Made by a program: the position numbers and the translations under genes. From contig MUGK01000030.1 in assembly GCA_002007425.1 (NCBI GenBank), positions 1-34,330 of the forward strand: 34,330 bases of DNA, given 5' to 3'. Under the pieces are notes generated by a model that saw nothing but the letters and a program-made list of their open reading frames with translations, was not told where the DNA came from and searched no databases. Origin of the DNA: Chromatiales bacterium USCg_Taylor. GTDB taxonomy: Bacteria; Pseudomonadota; Gammaproteobacteria; JACCXJ01. Positions 10,396-21,145 of the stretch are shown here, piece after piece (the first letter of the stretch is position 1; the number at the start of each line of letters is the position of its first letter).

Positions 10396-12063
10396 TTAGT
10401 GCTCCCGAAATGCACGCGCCAACAGAACTAACCCAAAACCGCCCATGACCCACACGCCGAAGGGGGCGTCGCCAAGCATAAGCGTATCCTCGTCCGCGAG
10501 GCCGAGCAGCGTCGTGGCGCTCAAGATAAACGCGCCAGCAGCCACGGCGTAGGCCGCGCGTTCGGCGGCAATCCGGATCTCGCGCTGAATATCCTGCAAC
10601 TTGCTGGTATGGATATTCAGGGTAAAATCGCCTTGCTTGAGCTGCTCCAGGAGATCCACGACGTGGCCCGGGAGGTTCGGAAGCCGCTCGGCCCACATCG
10701 GCAGATTCTCGCGCGTGGCTCCCACGATCCGGCGCACGCCGACCCGCTCGCTCATCCACCTCTCCAAGGACGGCTTGGCCGCATGCCACATGTCCAGATC
10801 GGGGCACAGGTGTCGCGCCACCCCTTCGATGTTAACCAAGGTTTTTTGCAACAGCAGGAGCTGGGGCAGGACCTCCATCCTGAAACGCTGCGCGGTCTGA
10901 AACAGGCGCAGCAACAGGTGGCCAAAGGAGACATCCTTGATCGGGCGCTCGAACATCGGTTCGCACACGGAGCGGATCGCGAACTCGAAGTCATCGACGC
11001 GCGTGCCCGCGGGGACCCAACCCGATTCCACGTGCAGCTCCGCCACACGCCGATAATCGCGCTTGAGAAAGGCCAAGAAATTATTGGCTAAATAGCGTTG
11101 GTCGAATTCGCTCAATGAGCCCATGATCCCGAAATCGACCGGTACGATCTTAGCCAGCTCCTCGCCCCGAGGGGGGATCACGAAGAGGTTGCCGGGATGC
11201 ATATCCGCATGGAAAAAGCGATCGCGAAATACCTGCGCAAAGAACAATTGCACGCCGACCTCGGCCAGTCTTCTAAGATCCACGCCGGCTTTGCGCAGGG
11301 CATCGAGGTTGTCGATCGAGATCCCCGATATCCGCTCCATCACCAGCACGTCGCGGTGGGTCAGGTCCCATTCGATGGCGGGAACATGAATCTCGCTCGA
11401 TCCTTCGAAGTTCCGCTTCAATTGCGAGGCGCTCGCGGCCTCGCGCACCAGATCAAGCTCATCGAGTATGATTTTTTCGTACTCCGCGATCACCCGTGTG
11501 GGCCTCAGCCGCCGCCCCTCGCTCCAGTAGCGCTCCGCGAAGTTGGCAAGGATATCCAGCAGGCTGAGATCGCGGCGGATAACCTTTTTGATCCCCGGCC
11601 GCACGACTTTGACCACCACGTCGCGGCCGTTCAGAAGCTTTGCCGCGTGGACCTGGGCGATCGACGCCGAGGCCAAGGGCTGTTCGTCGAATTCGCTGAA
11701 GATCTGCTGTAACGGGCGCCCGTAGGCCGCTTCGACGATCTTGCGCGCCTCGCTCCCGGGGAAGGGAGGCACATGGTCTTGCAGATTCGCGAACTCCTCC
11801 GCGATATCGTCCGGGATCAAATCACGCCGGGTCGACAGCACCTGACCGAATTTCACGAAGATAGGGCCGAGGTCCTCGAGGACATGTCGGAGCCGTTCCG
11901 CGCGCGGGGCATAGCCGGAGCGTGTCCAGTTCCACGGCAGCACGTACAAAAGGAACCGAATCGGCCGGAAAAGGTGTGTGGCCAGAATGATTTCATCGAG
12001 GCCATGGCGGATCAGGACCCGCTGGATCACGAGCACGCGCAGGAACTGGCCGATGCCGATCAC
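10396..12063 (-). CDS. ubiB: Ubiquinone biosynthesis kinase-like protein UbiB (ABC1/ADCK family)
   Basis: [19 protein letters not shown] (KxGQ), [28 protein letters not shown]; in ubiE-ubiJ-ubiB order; two C-terminal TM helices. Confidence 0.95.
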   Translation of the reverse strand: MIGIGQFLRVLVIQRVLIRHGLDEIILATHLFRPIRFLLYVLPWNWTRSGYAPRAERLRHVLEDLGPIFVKFGQVLSTRRDLIPDDIAEEFANLQDHVPPFPGSEARKIVEAAYGRPLQQIFSEFDEQPLASASIAQVHAAKLLNGRDVVVKVVRPGIKKVIRRDLSLLDILANFAERYWSEGRRLRPTRVIAEYEKIILDELDLVREAASASQLKRNFEGSSEIHVPAIEWDLTHRDVLVMERISGISIDNLDALRKAGVDLRRLAEVGVQLFFAQVFRDRFFHADMHPGNLFVIPPRGEELAKIVPVDFGIMGSLSEFDQRYLANNFLAFLKRDYRRVAELHVESGWVPAGTRVDDFEFAIRSVCEPMFERPIKDVSFGHLLLRLFQTAQRFRMEVLPQLLLLQKTLVNIEGVARHLCPDLDMWHAAKPSLERWMSERVGVRRIVGATRENLPMWAERLPNLPGHVVDLLEQLKQGDFTLNIHTSKLQDIQREIRIAAERAAYAVAAGAFILSATTLLGLADEDTLMLGDAPFGVWVMGGFGLVLLARAFREH

Positions 12064-12707
12064 GCCGGCCGTTCCTTTGCCGCCCTTCCTAAGCGCCCGT
12101 GGAGCCGCTTGATGCGTGCGTCCAGACGGTCGATGTCGCTGCGCAACTCATCGACAGCGGTCAAGAACTGCCGGATCTGCCATCGCTCCGGTAACAGCTC
12201 GGCCTCATTGCGGAGGTACTCGGCGACGTCGCGCTCGAGCGTCGCGCGCATCTCGGCAAGCCACTGCGCGGCCGCGCGTCCCCCGTTTCCGAGTTGATGC
12301 GCGGCGACATCGCCAAAATAACCGGAGAGCAATTCCTCCCAATCCACGCTAAACGAAGCCAAGAGCGACTGCAGGTGCCTGCCAAGCGCGACATCGCCGA
12401 TGATCTCGACACCGCTCGCGACGCTCGCGCCCTCGGTGTCGGCGCTCATCGCTAAGAGCGCCAGCGGCGTGCCCCGGATCCGCACGTGAACCTCGCCGGA
12501 ATGATCGGCGCGCAGCCGAATCGCGGCCGCTTCCGGCAAGAGATAGATCGTCTGCCCGAGGCCCGTCAGCTCCACGGCGATGGTTTTTCCTGCCATGGCC
12601 GCCGCGCGCTCGAGCGCCTCCGGGTCGAGCCGCAAGAGCGACCCCAACACTCGCTCCAATAAGCTTAGCAGCGCGGGCGGGAGAGGTGCGCTGGCGACTC
12701 CCGTCAA
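12060..12707 (-). CDS. ubiJ: Ubiquinone biosynthesis accessory factor UbiJ (SCP2 domain)
   Basis: SCP2-like pattern ([27 protein letters not shown]...[13 protein letters not shown]), C-terminal coiled coil; between ubiE and ubiB with 4-bp overlaps. Confidence 0.88.
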   Translation of the reverse strand: MTGVASAPLPPALLSLLERVLGSLLRLDPEALERAAAMAGKTIAVELTGLGQTIYLLPEAAAIRLRADHSGEVHVRIRGTPLALLAMSADTEGASVASGVEIIGDVALGRHLQSLLASFSVDWEELLSGYFGDVAAHQLGNGGRAAAQWLAEMRATLERDVAEYLRNEAELLPERWQIRQFLTAVDELRSDIDRLDARIKRLHGRLGRAAKERPA

Positions 12708-13447
12708 AGCTTGTACCCGCGATGTACCGCAACGATCCCGCCACTGAGGTTATAGTAACTCGTAAGCTCGAATCCGGAGTCGTTCATCATCGCTTTCAAG
12801 GTCTCCTGATCGGGGTGCATCCGGATCGACTCGACGAGGTAGCGATAACTCGCTCTATCACCCGCAATCAGTTGTCCCAGCACCGGAATCACGTTGAACG
12901 AATACAGATCGTAGACGCTTTGCAGTAGTGGAACGTTCAGGCGGGAAAACTCCAGGATCACCACGCGTCCTCCATAACGCAACACCCGATGCATCGACGC
13001 GAGCGCGCGCTCCTTCGCCGTCACATTACGCAAGCCGAACGCGATCAGGATGGCATCGAAGCTGTCCTCGGGAAACGGCAGTTGCTCGGCGTTGGCAAGC
13101 ACGACATCGACATTGCTTGCCAGGCCGCGATCGAGAAGGCGATCGCGGCCGAGCCGCAACATGGGGCCATTGATGTCGGAGAGCACGACCCGCCCCCCGG
13201 CACCCACCTCAGGCCCGATCAAGGCGCTCACATCGCCGCTTCCCCCGGCCAGGTCCAAGATCCGTTCGCCGTGTTTGATACCGGCGACGGCGACGGCGAA
13301 GCGCTTCCACAGCCGATGCGCCCCCCCGGACATCAAATCGTTCATCAAATCATAACGCGGCGCCACCGAGGCAAACACGCCGGCGACTCGCCGTGCTTTT
13401 TCTTCGCCGCGGATCCTTTGAAAACCAAAGTCCGTGGCCTCGCTCAT
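12704..13447 (-). CDS. ubiE: Demethylmenaquinone/2-methoxy-6-polyprenyl-1,4-benzoquinol methylase
   Basis: [78 protein letters not shown]. Confidence 0.96.
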   Translation of the reverse strand: MSEATDFGFQRIRGEEKARRVAGVFASVAPRYDLMNDLMSGGAHRLWKRFAVAVAGIKHGERILDLAGGSGDVSALIGPEVGAGGRVVLSDINGPMLRLGRDRLLDRGLASNVDVVLANAEQLPFPEDSFDAILIAFGLRNVTAKERALASMHRVLRYGGRVVILEFSRLNVPLLQSVYDLYSFNVIPVLGQLIAGDRASYRYLVESIRMHPDQETLKAMMNDSGFELTSYYNLSGGIVAVHRGYKL

Positions 13448-13815
13448 AAGGACGCCGAGCGGCGCTGGTAACCCGCTTCCCGTAATGCATCCAAGTACTT
13501 CATCCAGTAACGGTCCCTATGCATTCCAAGATCATACAAGTAACTCCAGGAATAGAGCCCGGTGGCATGCCCGTCATCGAAGCTGAGCCTTACGGCGTAG
13601 TTGCCCACCGGTTCGATGAGCGTGATGTTAGCCTGCTCTTTCCCGGTCTGAAGCACGGCGGTCTCCGGGCCGTGGCCTTTGACGTCCGCCGAGGGCGAGT
13701 AGACGCGCAATAGCTCACACGGCAGATCAAAACGATTGCCGTCGTTGAACGTGATCTCGAGCACGCGCGATTTGCGGTGCAGTTTAATCTCGGCCGGAAA
13801 GGGTTTTTCAGCCAT
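13444..13815 (-). CDS. DUF971 (gamma-butyrobetaine hydroxylase-like N-terminal) domain protein
   Basis: [39 protein letters not shown]...[28 protein letters not shown]. Confidence 0.9.
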   Translation of the reverse strand: MAEKPFPAEIKLHRKSRVLEITFNDGNRFDLPCELLRVYSPSADVKGHGPETAVLQTGKEQANITLIEPVGNYAVRLSFDDGHATGLYSWSYLYDLGMHRDRYWMKYLDALREAGYQRRSASL

Positions 13816-13826
13816 CGCATTGCCTG

Positions 13827-15161
13827 TTATAAGATATACCTCGCGATGTCGTCGTCGCTGGCGAGCTCGCCCAGTTGCCCATCGACGTAGGCGGCGTCGA
13901 TGTCCACATCTACAACCTCGCCGCTCCCGGCGCTATAAGAGATGGTCTCTAGCAAGCGCTCGAGCACGGTGTGCAGGCGCCTTGCCCCGATGTTCTCCGT
14001 CCTTTGATTGACTTGCCAGGCGACCTCGGCGATGCGTGCTATCCCCGACTCGGCGAAACGCATGCTCACTCCTTCCGTCGCCATCAAGGCGATGTATTGC
14101 TCGGTCAACGAGGCGTCCGGCTCGGTCAGTATGCGAACGAAATCTTGTACTGTAAGGGCGTTGAGCTCGACACGGATGGGTAAGCGTCCTTGCAGCTCGG
14201 GGATGAGATCCGAGGGCTTGGAAAGATGAAAGGCTCCCGAAGCGATAAATAGGATATGGTCGGTCTTCACCATCCCGTACTTGGTGGAGACCGTGCAACC
14301 TTCCACTAGGGGCAATAAATCGCGCTGCACGCCCTCGCGAGATACGTCCGGGCCGCTAAATTCCGAACGCCGGGCCACCTTGTCGATCTCGTCCAGGAAG
14401 ACGATGCCATGCTGCTCCGCTCTTTGTATGGCCTGGGCTTTGATTTCATCTTCATTGATTAGCTTGGCCGCTTCCTCCTCCACGAGGAGCTTGCGTGCCT
14501 CGGCCACATGTAACCTGCGGGTGCGCGTACGCCCGCTCCCCAGGTTTTGAAACATCGATTGGAGCTGGCCTGTCATCTCTTCCATTCCCGGGGGGGCCAT
14601 GATCTCGACCCCGATGCGCGGGGCGTTCAGCTCGGCTTCGATCTGCCGCTCATCCAGCGTACCGTTGCGCAACATCTGGCGAAAGCGATCACGCGTCGTC
14701 GATCCTTCGTCGGCATTCGCGAGATCGAGTGTCCCGCTGATCCGCGCCGCCGGTAACAGAATGTCCAGGATCCGCTCCTCGGCCGCCGCCTCCGCCGCGT
14801 GTCGTACGCCCGCCATGGCCGCTTCGCGGATCATCTTGACCGCTATATCGACCAGATCGCGGACGATCGTTTCCACGTCCCGCCCCACGTAACCGACCTC
14901 GGTAAACTTCGTCGCCTCGACTTTGATGAACGGCGCCTGGGCAAGCTTCGCGAGACGCCGCGCGATCTCGGTCTTGCCTACCCCGGTGGGACCTATCATC
15001 AAGATATTCTTGGGTGTGATCTCGTTCCTCAAATCGGCGCTCACCTGCATGCGCCGCCAGCGATTGCGCAGCGCGATCGCCACGGCCCGCTTGGCGGCCG
15101 CTTGGCCGACGATATGTTTATCCAACTCGGCGGCGATCTGCCGCGGGGTTAATTCACTCAT
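13827..15161 (-). CDS. hslU: ATP-dependent protease ATPase subunit HslU
   Basis: [65 protein letters not shown]-terminal DIARYIL. Confidence 0.97.
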   Translation of the reverse strand: MSELTPRQIAAELDKHIVGQAAAKRAVAIALRNRWRRMQVSADLRNEITPKNILMIGPTGVGKTEIARRLAKLAQAPFIKVEATKFTEVGYVGRDVETIVRDLVDIAVKMIREAAMAGVRHAAEAAAEERILDILLPAARISGTLDLANADEGSTTRDRFRQMLRNGTLDERQIEAELNAPRIGVEIMAPPGMEEMTGQLQSMFQNLGSGRTRTRRLHVAEARKLLVEEEAAKLINEDEIKAQAIQRAEQHGIVFLDEIDKVARRSEFSGPDVSREGVQRDLLPLVEGCTVSTKYGMVKTDHILFIASGAFHLSKPSDLIPELQGRLPIRVELNALTVQDFVRILTEPDASLTEQYIALMATEGVSMRFAESGIARIAEVAWQVNQRTENIGARRLHTVLERLLETISYSAGSGEVVDVDIDAAYVDGQLGELASDDDIARYIL

Positions 15162-15180
15162 GCAATATCATCAGGCTCAA

Positions 15181-15732
15181 TCAACTTTCCGCTTCCAGTT
15201 CCTCGACCGTCAGGTTGGCGTTGGTGTAAATGCAGATCTCGGCGGCGATCCGGAGCCCCGCCTCCACGATGGCGCGGGCCCCCAATTCGGTGTGCTGCAA
15301 AAGCGCCGTCGCCGCCGCCTTGGCGTAAGGTCCGCCCGATCCGATGGCCATCACATGGCCCTCGGGCTCGATCACATCCCCGGTTCCGGAAATGATGAGC
15401 GAGGTCCTCGCATCCGCCACGACCAAGAGCGCCTCCAAACGCCGCAAGGCCCGGTCGGTACGCCAGTCTTTGGCAAGCTCGACCGCCGCGCGGGGGAGGT
15501 TGCCTTGGTGTTTTTCCAGCTTGCCCTCGAAACGCTCGAATAGCGTAAACGCATCCGCGGTTCCGCCCGCGAAACCGGCCAAGATGCGATCGTTGTACAT
15601 ACGCCGCACCTTGCGCGCATTGCTTTTCATGACCGTATTGGCAAACGATACCTGCCCGTCCCCGCCGATCACGACGCGGCTTCCCCGGCGCACGGAAAGT
15701 ATGGTCGTACCTTCAAAGCGGGGCCATGCCAT
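15181..15732 (-). CDS. hslV: ATP-dependent protease subunit HslV
   Basis: [62 protein letters not shown]; upstream of hslU. Confidence 0.97.
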   Translation of the reverse strand: MAWPRFEGTTILSVRRGSRVVIGGDGQVSFANTVMKSNARKVRRMYNDRILAGFAGGTADAFTLFERFEGKLEKHQGNLPRAAVELAKDWRTDRALRRLEALLVVADARTSLIISGTGDVIEPEGHVMAIGSGGPYAKAAATALLQHTELGARAIVEAGLRIAAEICIYTNANLTVEELEAES

Positions 15733-15823
15733 GAATCTTATCCATCAAAGCGGGTTGGTTTGAGAGAGGCGAATTCTACAACACTCGGCGCGAGAACGCG
15801 CAGCCCGCGGATTCGGTTAGCTT

Positions 15824-16717
15824 TCAGCGGCGGCGCGCCCGCGGATGGGCGGCGTCATAGACCCGCGCTAGATGCTGAAAATCGAGATGCGTGTACACCT
15901 GTGTCGTGCTGATATTGGAATGGCCCAGGAGCTCCTGCACGGCCCGTAGATCACCGCTCGACTCCAAGAGGTGACTGGCAAAGGAATGGCGCAGCATATG
16001 CGGATGCACACGCCGGTCAATGCCCTGGGATAGGCCCCATCGCAACACCCGATATTGCACCGAGCGCACGCTGATACGCCCCCCGCGGCGGTTCACGAAC
16101 ACCGCCGTTTGTTCCGCGCCGGCCAATTCCGCCCGAGCCGCCGACCAGGCACCCAACGCCTCGATCGCGTATCGGCCCACCGGGACGATGCGGTGTTTAT
16201 TGCCTTTGCCTTTCACCCGCACTTCACGCTCGCGCAGATCGAGATCCTGCACGTTCAATCCGACCAGCTCTGACACCCGGAGTCCCGAGGAGTACAGTAG
16301 CTCGAGCAGCGCCCGATCGCGAAGCGCAAGCGGATCGACCGCGCCGATGGCGAGCAGGCGCCCGGCTTGGTCTACGTCCAAGAGCTTCGGTAGCTTGCGC
16401 GCCGCCTTGGGCGCGCGCACCACCTTGGCCGGATTTCGCGTCAAGCAGCCTTCGTACTCCAGGAACTCGCAATAAGCGCGCAGCGCCGACAGCGAGCGTT
16501 GCAGGCTCTTGCCGCTGATTCCGCCACGGTGGCGCCAGGCCACGAAATCGCGCACGCACTTCTCATCGATTGCTTCGGGAGTTGTGATCTCCTGCCGGCG
16601 GCAATAGTGCGCAAAGCCGCCGAGATCCCGGCGATAGGCGGCCTGAGTATGCGGCGAGCGTTGCTGTAGACCCGCGAGAAACGCCGTGACCGTGATCTCC
16701 CATCGATCCGCTGCCAT
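15824..16717 (-). CDS. xerC: Tyrosine recombinase XerC
   Basis: LLYSSGLRVSELVGLNVQDLDL, HPHMLRHSFASHLLESSGDLRAVQELLGHSNISTTQVYTHLDF (R..HxxR..Y catalytic set). Confidence 0.95.
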   Translation of the reverse strand: MAADRWEITVTAFLAGLQQRSPHTQAAYRRDLGGFAHYCRRQEITTPEAIDEKCVRDFVAWRHRGGISGKSLQRSLSALRAYCEFLEYEGCLTRNPAKVVRAPKAARKLPKLLDVDQAGRLLAIGAVDPLALRDRALLELLYSSGLRVSELVGLNVQDLDLREREVRVKGKGNKHRIVPVGRYAIEALGAWSAARAELAGAEQTAVFVNRRGGRISVRSVQYRVLRWGLSQGIDRRVHPHMLRHSFASHLLESSGDLRAVQELLGHSNISTTQVYTHLDFQHLARVYDAAHPRARRR

Positions 16718-16727
16718 GGCCCCCGAA

Positions 16728-17432
16728 TCAATCCGCTATCCAAGGATCGATGATCTGGCTCACCACCTCGGCAAGCTGAGAGAGAAAATCGACCCCCATG
16801 CCGGAAGCGTAGCGGCGCGGATCGAAGCTGCCAATCCCGAGCACCCCGCTCCACCGGCGGCGCGCGAGCGGCAGCAGAACGGCGGAACCGTTCTCTCCCC
16901 GCGCGGCGCCGAACAAGGCATCTCGTTGCGAAGGCTCAAGCCCTCCGCATAGCGGGTGCATTCCGGCAATCAGCGCGGTGAACACCTCCCGTTCGGCGGC
17001 CTCATGGCCAAGGAACTCCGGCACCGGCTCGCCGTTGATCGGCCGCGGCGCCGCGAACACTTTGAGCGCCACAAAGTCGGCCCGAAAATCCTCCATCAAG
17101 GCTTGATAAAGCGTAGCTATCGTTGCCTTGATATCATCGCTCCCGAGGAGCTTGATCGTCAGTTGATGCAAACGCCGCCGAAGATCGTCGTTCTGCGCCG
17201 CGATCGTTAACAGCTCACGGTATTTATTCTCAAGCCGCCGGTACTGTTCGCGTAAAGCGGCCACCTGGCGCTCGACCAGCGACACCGCCTCGCCCGTCAC
17301 ATGCGGCACGGCAATCTCGGCCAAGACAGCCGGATGCTCGACGAAAAACTGTGGATGCGCTTTCAAGTACGCAGCGACCACACCCTCGGCATCCGCGCCC
17401 TCTCCGATCCGCAACGGGTCTTTGCCGGTCAT
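16728..17432 (-). CDS. DUF484 family protein (GAF-like)
   Basis: VVAAYLKAHPQFFVEHPAVLAEIAVPH, SLVERQVAALREQYRRLENKYRELLTIAAQND; lies between dapF and xerC as usual; start chosen at MTGKDPL (4-bp overlap with dapF). Confidence 0.9.
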   Translation of the reverse strand: MTGKDPLRIGEGADAEGVVAAYLKAHPQFFVEHPAVLAEIAVPHVTGEAVSLVERQVAALREQYRRLENKYRELLTIAAQNDDLRRRLHQLTIKLLGSDDIKATIATLYQALMEDFRADFVALKVFAAPRPINGEPVPEFLGHEAAEREVFTALIAGMHPLCGGLEPSQRDALFGAARGENGSAVLLPLARRRWSGVLGIGSFDPRRYASGMGVDFLSQLAEVVSQIIDPWIAD

Positions 17433-18259
17433 AATGTCACGCGTGCATCGAACACCTTCGTCGCGGGTCCCGTCATCCACACCTCCTGCCCGGGGCCCTG
17501 CCACCGAAGCGTCAACTGCCCCCCGGGTAAGACCACGTTCACTTTGGGATCCAATAAACCGAGCCGTCTCCCCGCGACCACGGCGGCACACGCCCCGGTG
17601 CCGCAGGCGGGCGTTTCACCGGCACCGCGCTCGAAGACTCGCAAGCGAATATGGCCCGCGTCGATGACCTGCATGAAACCGACATTGGCGCCTTGCGGAA
17701 ATCTCCAATGCTTATCGATCGCCGGACCGAGCTCGCCGACCGGCGCCCGGTCGGTGTCCGGGACGCAGAGCACCGCATGGGGATTCCCCATCGAGACCGC
17801 GGCCACGCTCACCCGGCCGCCGTTGACCTCAATTTCATAGGTGTCGGCCTCGCGCTCCGCGAGCAACGGTATCTCCGCGGGCGCCAGACGGGGCGCCCCC
17901 ATATCGACCTGGACCTGCCCATCGTCTTGGCAATAAAGATGAACGATCCCCGCAAGCGTTTCCACGATGATAGAGTCTCGATCCACCCAACCCGTATTCC
18001 GCAAGTAGCGCGCGACGCACCTCGCGCCGTTACCGCACTGCTCAACCTCGCCGCCGTCGGCGTTAAAGATGCGGTAATTGGCATCGACCCCCAAACGCTT
18101 AGGCCGCTCAACCAGCAATACCTGATCGCAGCCCACCCCCAAGCGTCGATTGGCGATCCGCATGATCTGCTCCGGTGATAATGAGATACCCGAGGATAGA
18201 CCATCGACCAAGACAAAGTCGTTGCCCAGTCCGTGCATCTTCGTCACGTTGATTTCCAT
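17429..18259 (-). CDS. dapF: Diaminopimelate epimerase
   Basis: TKMHGLGNDFVLVDG, FNADGGEVEQCGNGARCVARYL, VSMGNPHAVLCV, FERGAGETPACGTGACAA. Confidence 0.96.
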   Translation of the reverse strand: MEINVTKMHGLGNDFVLVDGLSSGISLSPEQIMRIANRRLGVGCDQVLLVERPKRLGVDANYRIFNADGGEVEQCGNGARCVARYLRNTGWVDRDSIIVETLAGIVHLYCQDDGQVQVDMGAPRLAPAEIPLLAEREADTYEIEVNGGRVSVAAVSMGNPHAVLCVPDTDRAPVGELGPAIDKHWRFPQGANVGFMQVIDAGHIRLRVFERGAGETPACGTGACAAVVAGRRLGLLDPKVNVVLPGGQLTLRWQGPGQEVWMTGPATKVFDARVTL

Positions 18260-18431
18260 TTCGCTAAGGGTACAAGCAGCCATCGGAGTTGGAAAGCGCG
18301 CTACCTCCGGCGAAGATGCCGGTTCCATCGTCATTAGGTCGGGAAAGCTCGGTCTTGGGCTTACGCCGGGGTTGCCATACGTAGTATAAGATACCCGTTA
18401 GTCAAGCGTCCCGAACTCGCTGAAACACGCA

Positions 18432-19269
18432 ATGAATAGTCCTTTGAACGTGGTTGAAGTCGATCAAGATAACTTTGACACGCAGGTGCGGCAACGGTCC
18501 CGAGTCATTCCGGTGCTCGTGGACTTTTGGGCACCGTGGTGCGCGCCGTGCCGCGTCCTCTCCCCGATCCTGGCAGGTCGTGGTCGCGACGGTTGATACG
18601 GATAAAAATCAGCGCCTCGCGCTGGAGCACCGCATACAAAGCATCCCCGCAGTTAAGCTCTATAAAAACGGAGAAGTCATCGACGAATTCTTGGGCGTGC
18701 AGCCGGAAAGCGTGATCCGGGTCCTCTTGGACCGCCACATTGAGCGCGAATCCGATCGCCAACGCGCGGCGGCCGCGGCGGCCCTCGCGCGTGGCGACGT
18801 CGATGCCGCCGAGCGGTTGCTGCGGCAGGCGCTTGCGATTGACCCGGACAACCAACGCCTGCATCCGGATCTAGCCCGCGTGCTCGTCCAACGGGGCCGT
18901 TTTGAAGAAGCTCACGAAATCATCGCGGACCTCCCCGCCCCGCGCCAATTGGACGAGGACATCAGGGCGCTCGGGATCCGTATCGATTTCGCGCGCGTGG
19001 CCCACGCGGCGCCCGAGGAAGCGATGCTGCGGCAGCTTATCGATGCCGATCCCGGCGATTGCGAGGCACGCTATCAGCTCAGCGCCCGTTTAATCATGGG
19101 TGGCCGGTTCGAGCCCGCCCTGGAGCAGCTGATGGAGATCGTCCGCCGGGACCGCAAGTATCGCGACGATGGTGCGCGCAAAGCCAGCGTGGACGTGTTT
19201 ACCCTGCTCGGGGCACAGGACCCCTTGGTAAGACGCTATCGCGCTTTGATGTCCTCGGCACTGTACTAA
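18432..19269 (+). pseudogene. Thioredoxin-TPR co-chaperone YbbN/CnoX with a frameshifting internal deletion
   Basis: ATG 18432 frame: [47 protein letters not shown], then stop at 18594-18596. Next frame resumes [50 protein letters not shown] plus TPR region to 19269. The usual linker of about 8-12 residues is missing near 18570. Confidence 0.85.
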
Positions 19270-19341
19270 GAGCTTGTGAAAAAACCTCTAAGGAAGCTCG
19301 GCAAAAGGCGGCCGGCCGGGCGGATGTTCGGAGGGCGCGCT

Positions 19342-19641
19342 TTAATGGTCGTGCTTCGCGGGCGACTGCTCGAAGGCGAGCTTCTCGGGCGCCGCTTCTT
19401 TTTGATACTTGGCCTTCCAGTCGCGATACGGCATCCCGTAGATGATTTCCCGCGCCGTTTCATCGCTGATTTCGACGCCGAGTTCCTGCCCAGCCTCACG
19501 GTACCACTTGGATAAACAGTTGCGGCAGAAACCGGCCAGGTTCATCAGATCGATATTTTGAACCTCGGTATGCGTACGGAAATGATCCAAAAGCCGGCGA
19601 AAAGCCGCAGCCTCAAGATCAGTGCGCATTGTCTTGTCCAT
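19342..19641 (-). CDS. DUF1244 domain protein
   Basis: AAFRRLLDHFRTHTEVQNIDLMNLAGFCRNCLSKWYREAGQELGVEISDETAREIIYGMPYRDWKAKYQ; start reassigned to MDKTMRTD. Confidence 0.9.
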   Translation of the reverse strand: MDKTMRTDLEAAAFRRLLDHFRTHTEVQNIDLMNLAGFCRNCLSKWYREAGQELGVEISDETAREIIYGMPYRDWKAKYQKEAAPEKLAFEQSPAKHDH

Positions 19642-19720
19642 CTTGGCCCCCTTACCTGTAAACGAATTATAGCGCAGATTAGCCGCGCCGCCCGGGTGGC
19701 AGTTCTTCGCGCCCGTGACT

Positions 19721-21145
19721 CTAAGCGTCCAGAAAACCATATTTTTTTATCCGATACCGGATGGCCATGCGCGTGACGCCCAATTGACGGGCAGTCTCGG
19801 AGACATTGTTACCGGTGCGGCTGAGCGCTTGCTCGATGAGGAGCCGTTCGGCCGCGGCTAATGTCAGGCCCTCGATCGCGGCGATCCGCTCTCGGCCTCG
19901 CTCCCCGGAAAGCCCGGGCAGCATGAGATCCTCGGCGTTCACGGTACCTCCCCCGGTCAGGAGCACCACCCGTTCGATGAGATGTTTGAGCTCTCGAATA
20001 TTGCCTGGCCAGGCGTATTCCCGCAAAAGTCTGCCGGCCGGGACAGTGATCGTCGGCGCGGGCAGCCCGTAGCGCTTGGCGACTTGCCGCGCAAAATGAT
20101 CGGCCAGCGCCACGGCGTCATCAGCGCGCGCCCGCAACGGCGGCACGTGGATCGACAGAACGTTGAGCCGGTAATAGAGATCATTGCGTAGCGCTCCGGC
20201 CGCCATCATTTGCTCAGGATCGCGGTTGGTGGCCGCGATAAACCAAGCCGATACGGTCCGCTCGCGCGTACTGCCGATCCGCCGGGTGCTGCGCCGTTCC
20301 AGCACGGCAAGCAATTTGGATTGCAGATCGACGGGAAGCTCAGCGATCTCATCTAGGAACACGACCCCATCTTCGGCCGCCTCGATGAGGCCGGTCCTAG
20401 CGGTAAGGGCGGTCGTGAACGCCCCTTTTTCATGCCCGAAAAGCTCCGCTTCGATGAGATCCTTCGGCAAGGCGGCGCAATCGACGTGTACGAATGGTCG
20501 CTCGCGCCTTGCGCTGGTGCTATGCAGCAGGCGCGCTACCAAATCCTTGCCGGTGCCGGTCTCTCCTAGAATCAGGATTGTCGGCGGGATCACCGCTGCG
20601 GTGGTGCACAGCGCCCCCAGCCGCTCGGCCTGCCCGCGGATCTTCACGATCGCCGGATGCTGTCCCAGTAAACATACCTCCTCGCGGGCATGGTGTTCCC
20701 GGGCGCGAGAATACTCCAGCGCGCGGGCGAGTTGAGAGTCCCCCAAGACCTTGTCCAAGGTGATCAGCAGTTCATCCAGATCGAGCGGCTTTTTGAGATA
20801 GTCCGAGGCCCTCAACTTCATCGCGGCCACCGCGTCCTCGATCTCCCCGTAGGCGGACAAGACCACCACCGGCAGCTCCGGCGCCTTGTGCTGGCGCAAC
20901 TCGCTCAAGAATTCGAGACCCGATCCGTCCGGCAGGCGCACATCGAGCAAGACGATCTGCGGGTCTGCGGTTTGCAACAGGTGCCGCGCCTTCCCGAGAG
21001 TCCCGGCAACCACCGGCGCATAGCCCTCCTTGGCTAAGCGTTTCTCGACGGCCCGAGCGAACAAGGTTTCGTCATCCACTATCAGCACCCGTACCGGCGC
21101 CGGCGGCGCATCGGGTTCCCGCGTTTGGCTCAGCCGCTCGCTCAT
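19721..21145 (-). CDS. NtrC-family sigma54-dependent response regulator (REC-AAA+-HTH Fis)
   Basis: VRVLIVDDETLFARAVEKRL receiver; LILGETGTGKDLVARLLHSTS, ELFGHEKGAFTTALTARTGLIEAA (GAFTGA-like, here GAFTTA), VFLDEIAELP; Fis HTH NNVSETARQLGVTRMAIRYRIKKYGF. Confidence 0.93.
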   Translation of the reverse strand: MSERLSQTREPDAPPAPVRVLIVDDETLFARAVEKRLAKEGYAPVVAGTLGKARHLLQTADPQIVLLDVRLPDGSGLEFLSELRQHKAPELPVVVLSAYGEIEDAVAAMKLRASDYLKKPLDLDELLITLDKVLGDSQLARALEYSRAREHHAREEVCLLGQHPAIVKIRGQAERLGALCTTAAVIPPTILILGETGTGKDLVARLLHSTSARRERPFVHVDCAALPKDLIEAELFGHEKGAFTTALTARTGLIEAAEDGVVFLDEIAELPVDLQSKLLAVLERRSTRRIGSTRERTVSAWFIAATNRDPEQMMAAGALRNDLYYRLNVLSIHVPPLRARADDAVALADHFARQVAKRYGLPAPTITVPAGRLLREYAWPGNIRELKHLIERVVLLTGGGTVNAEDLMLPGLSGERGRERIAAIEGLTLAAAERLLIEQALSRTGNNVSETARQLGVTRMAIRYRIKKYGFLDA

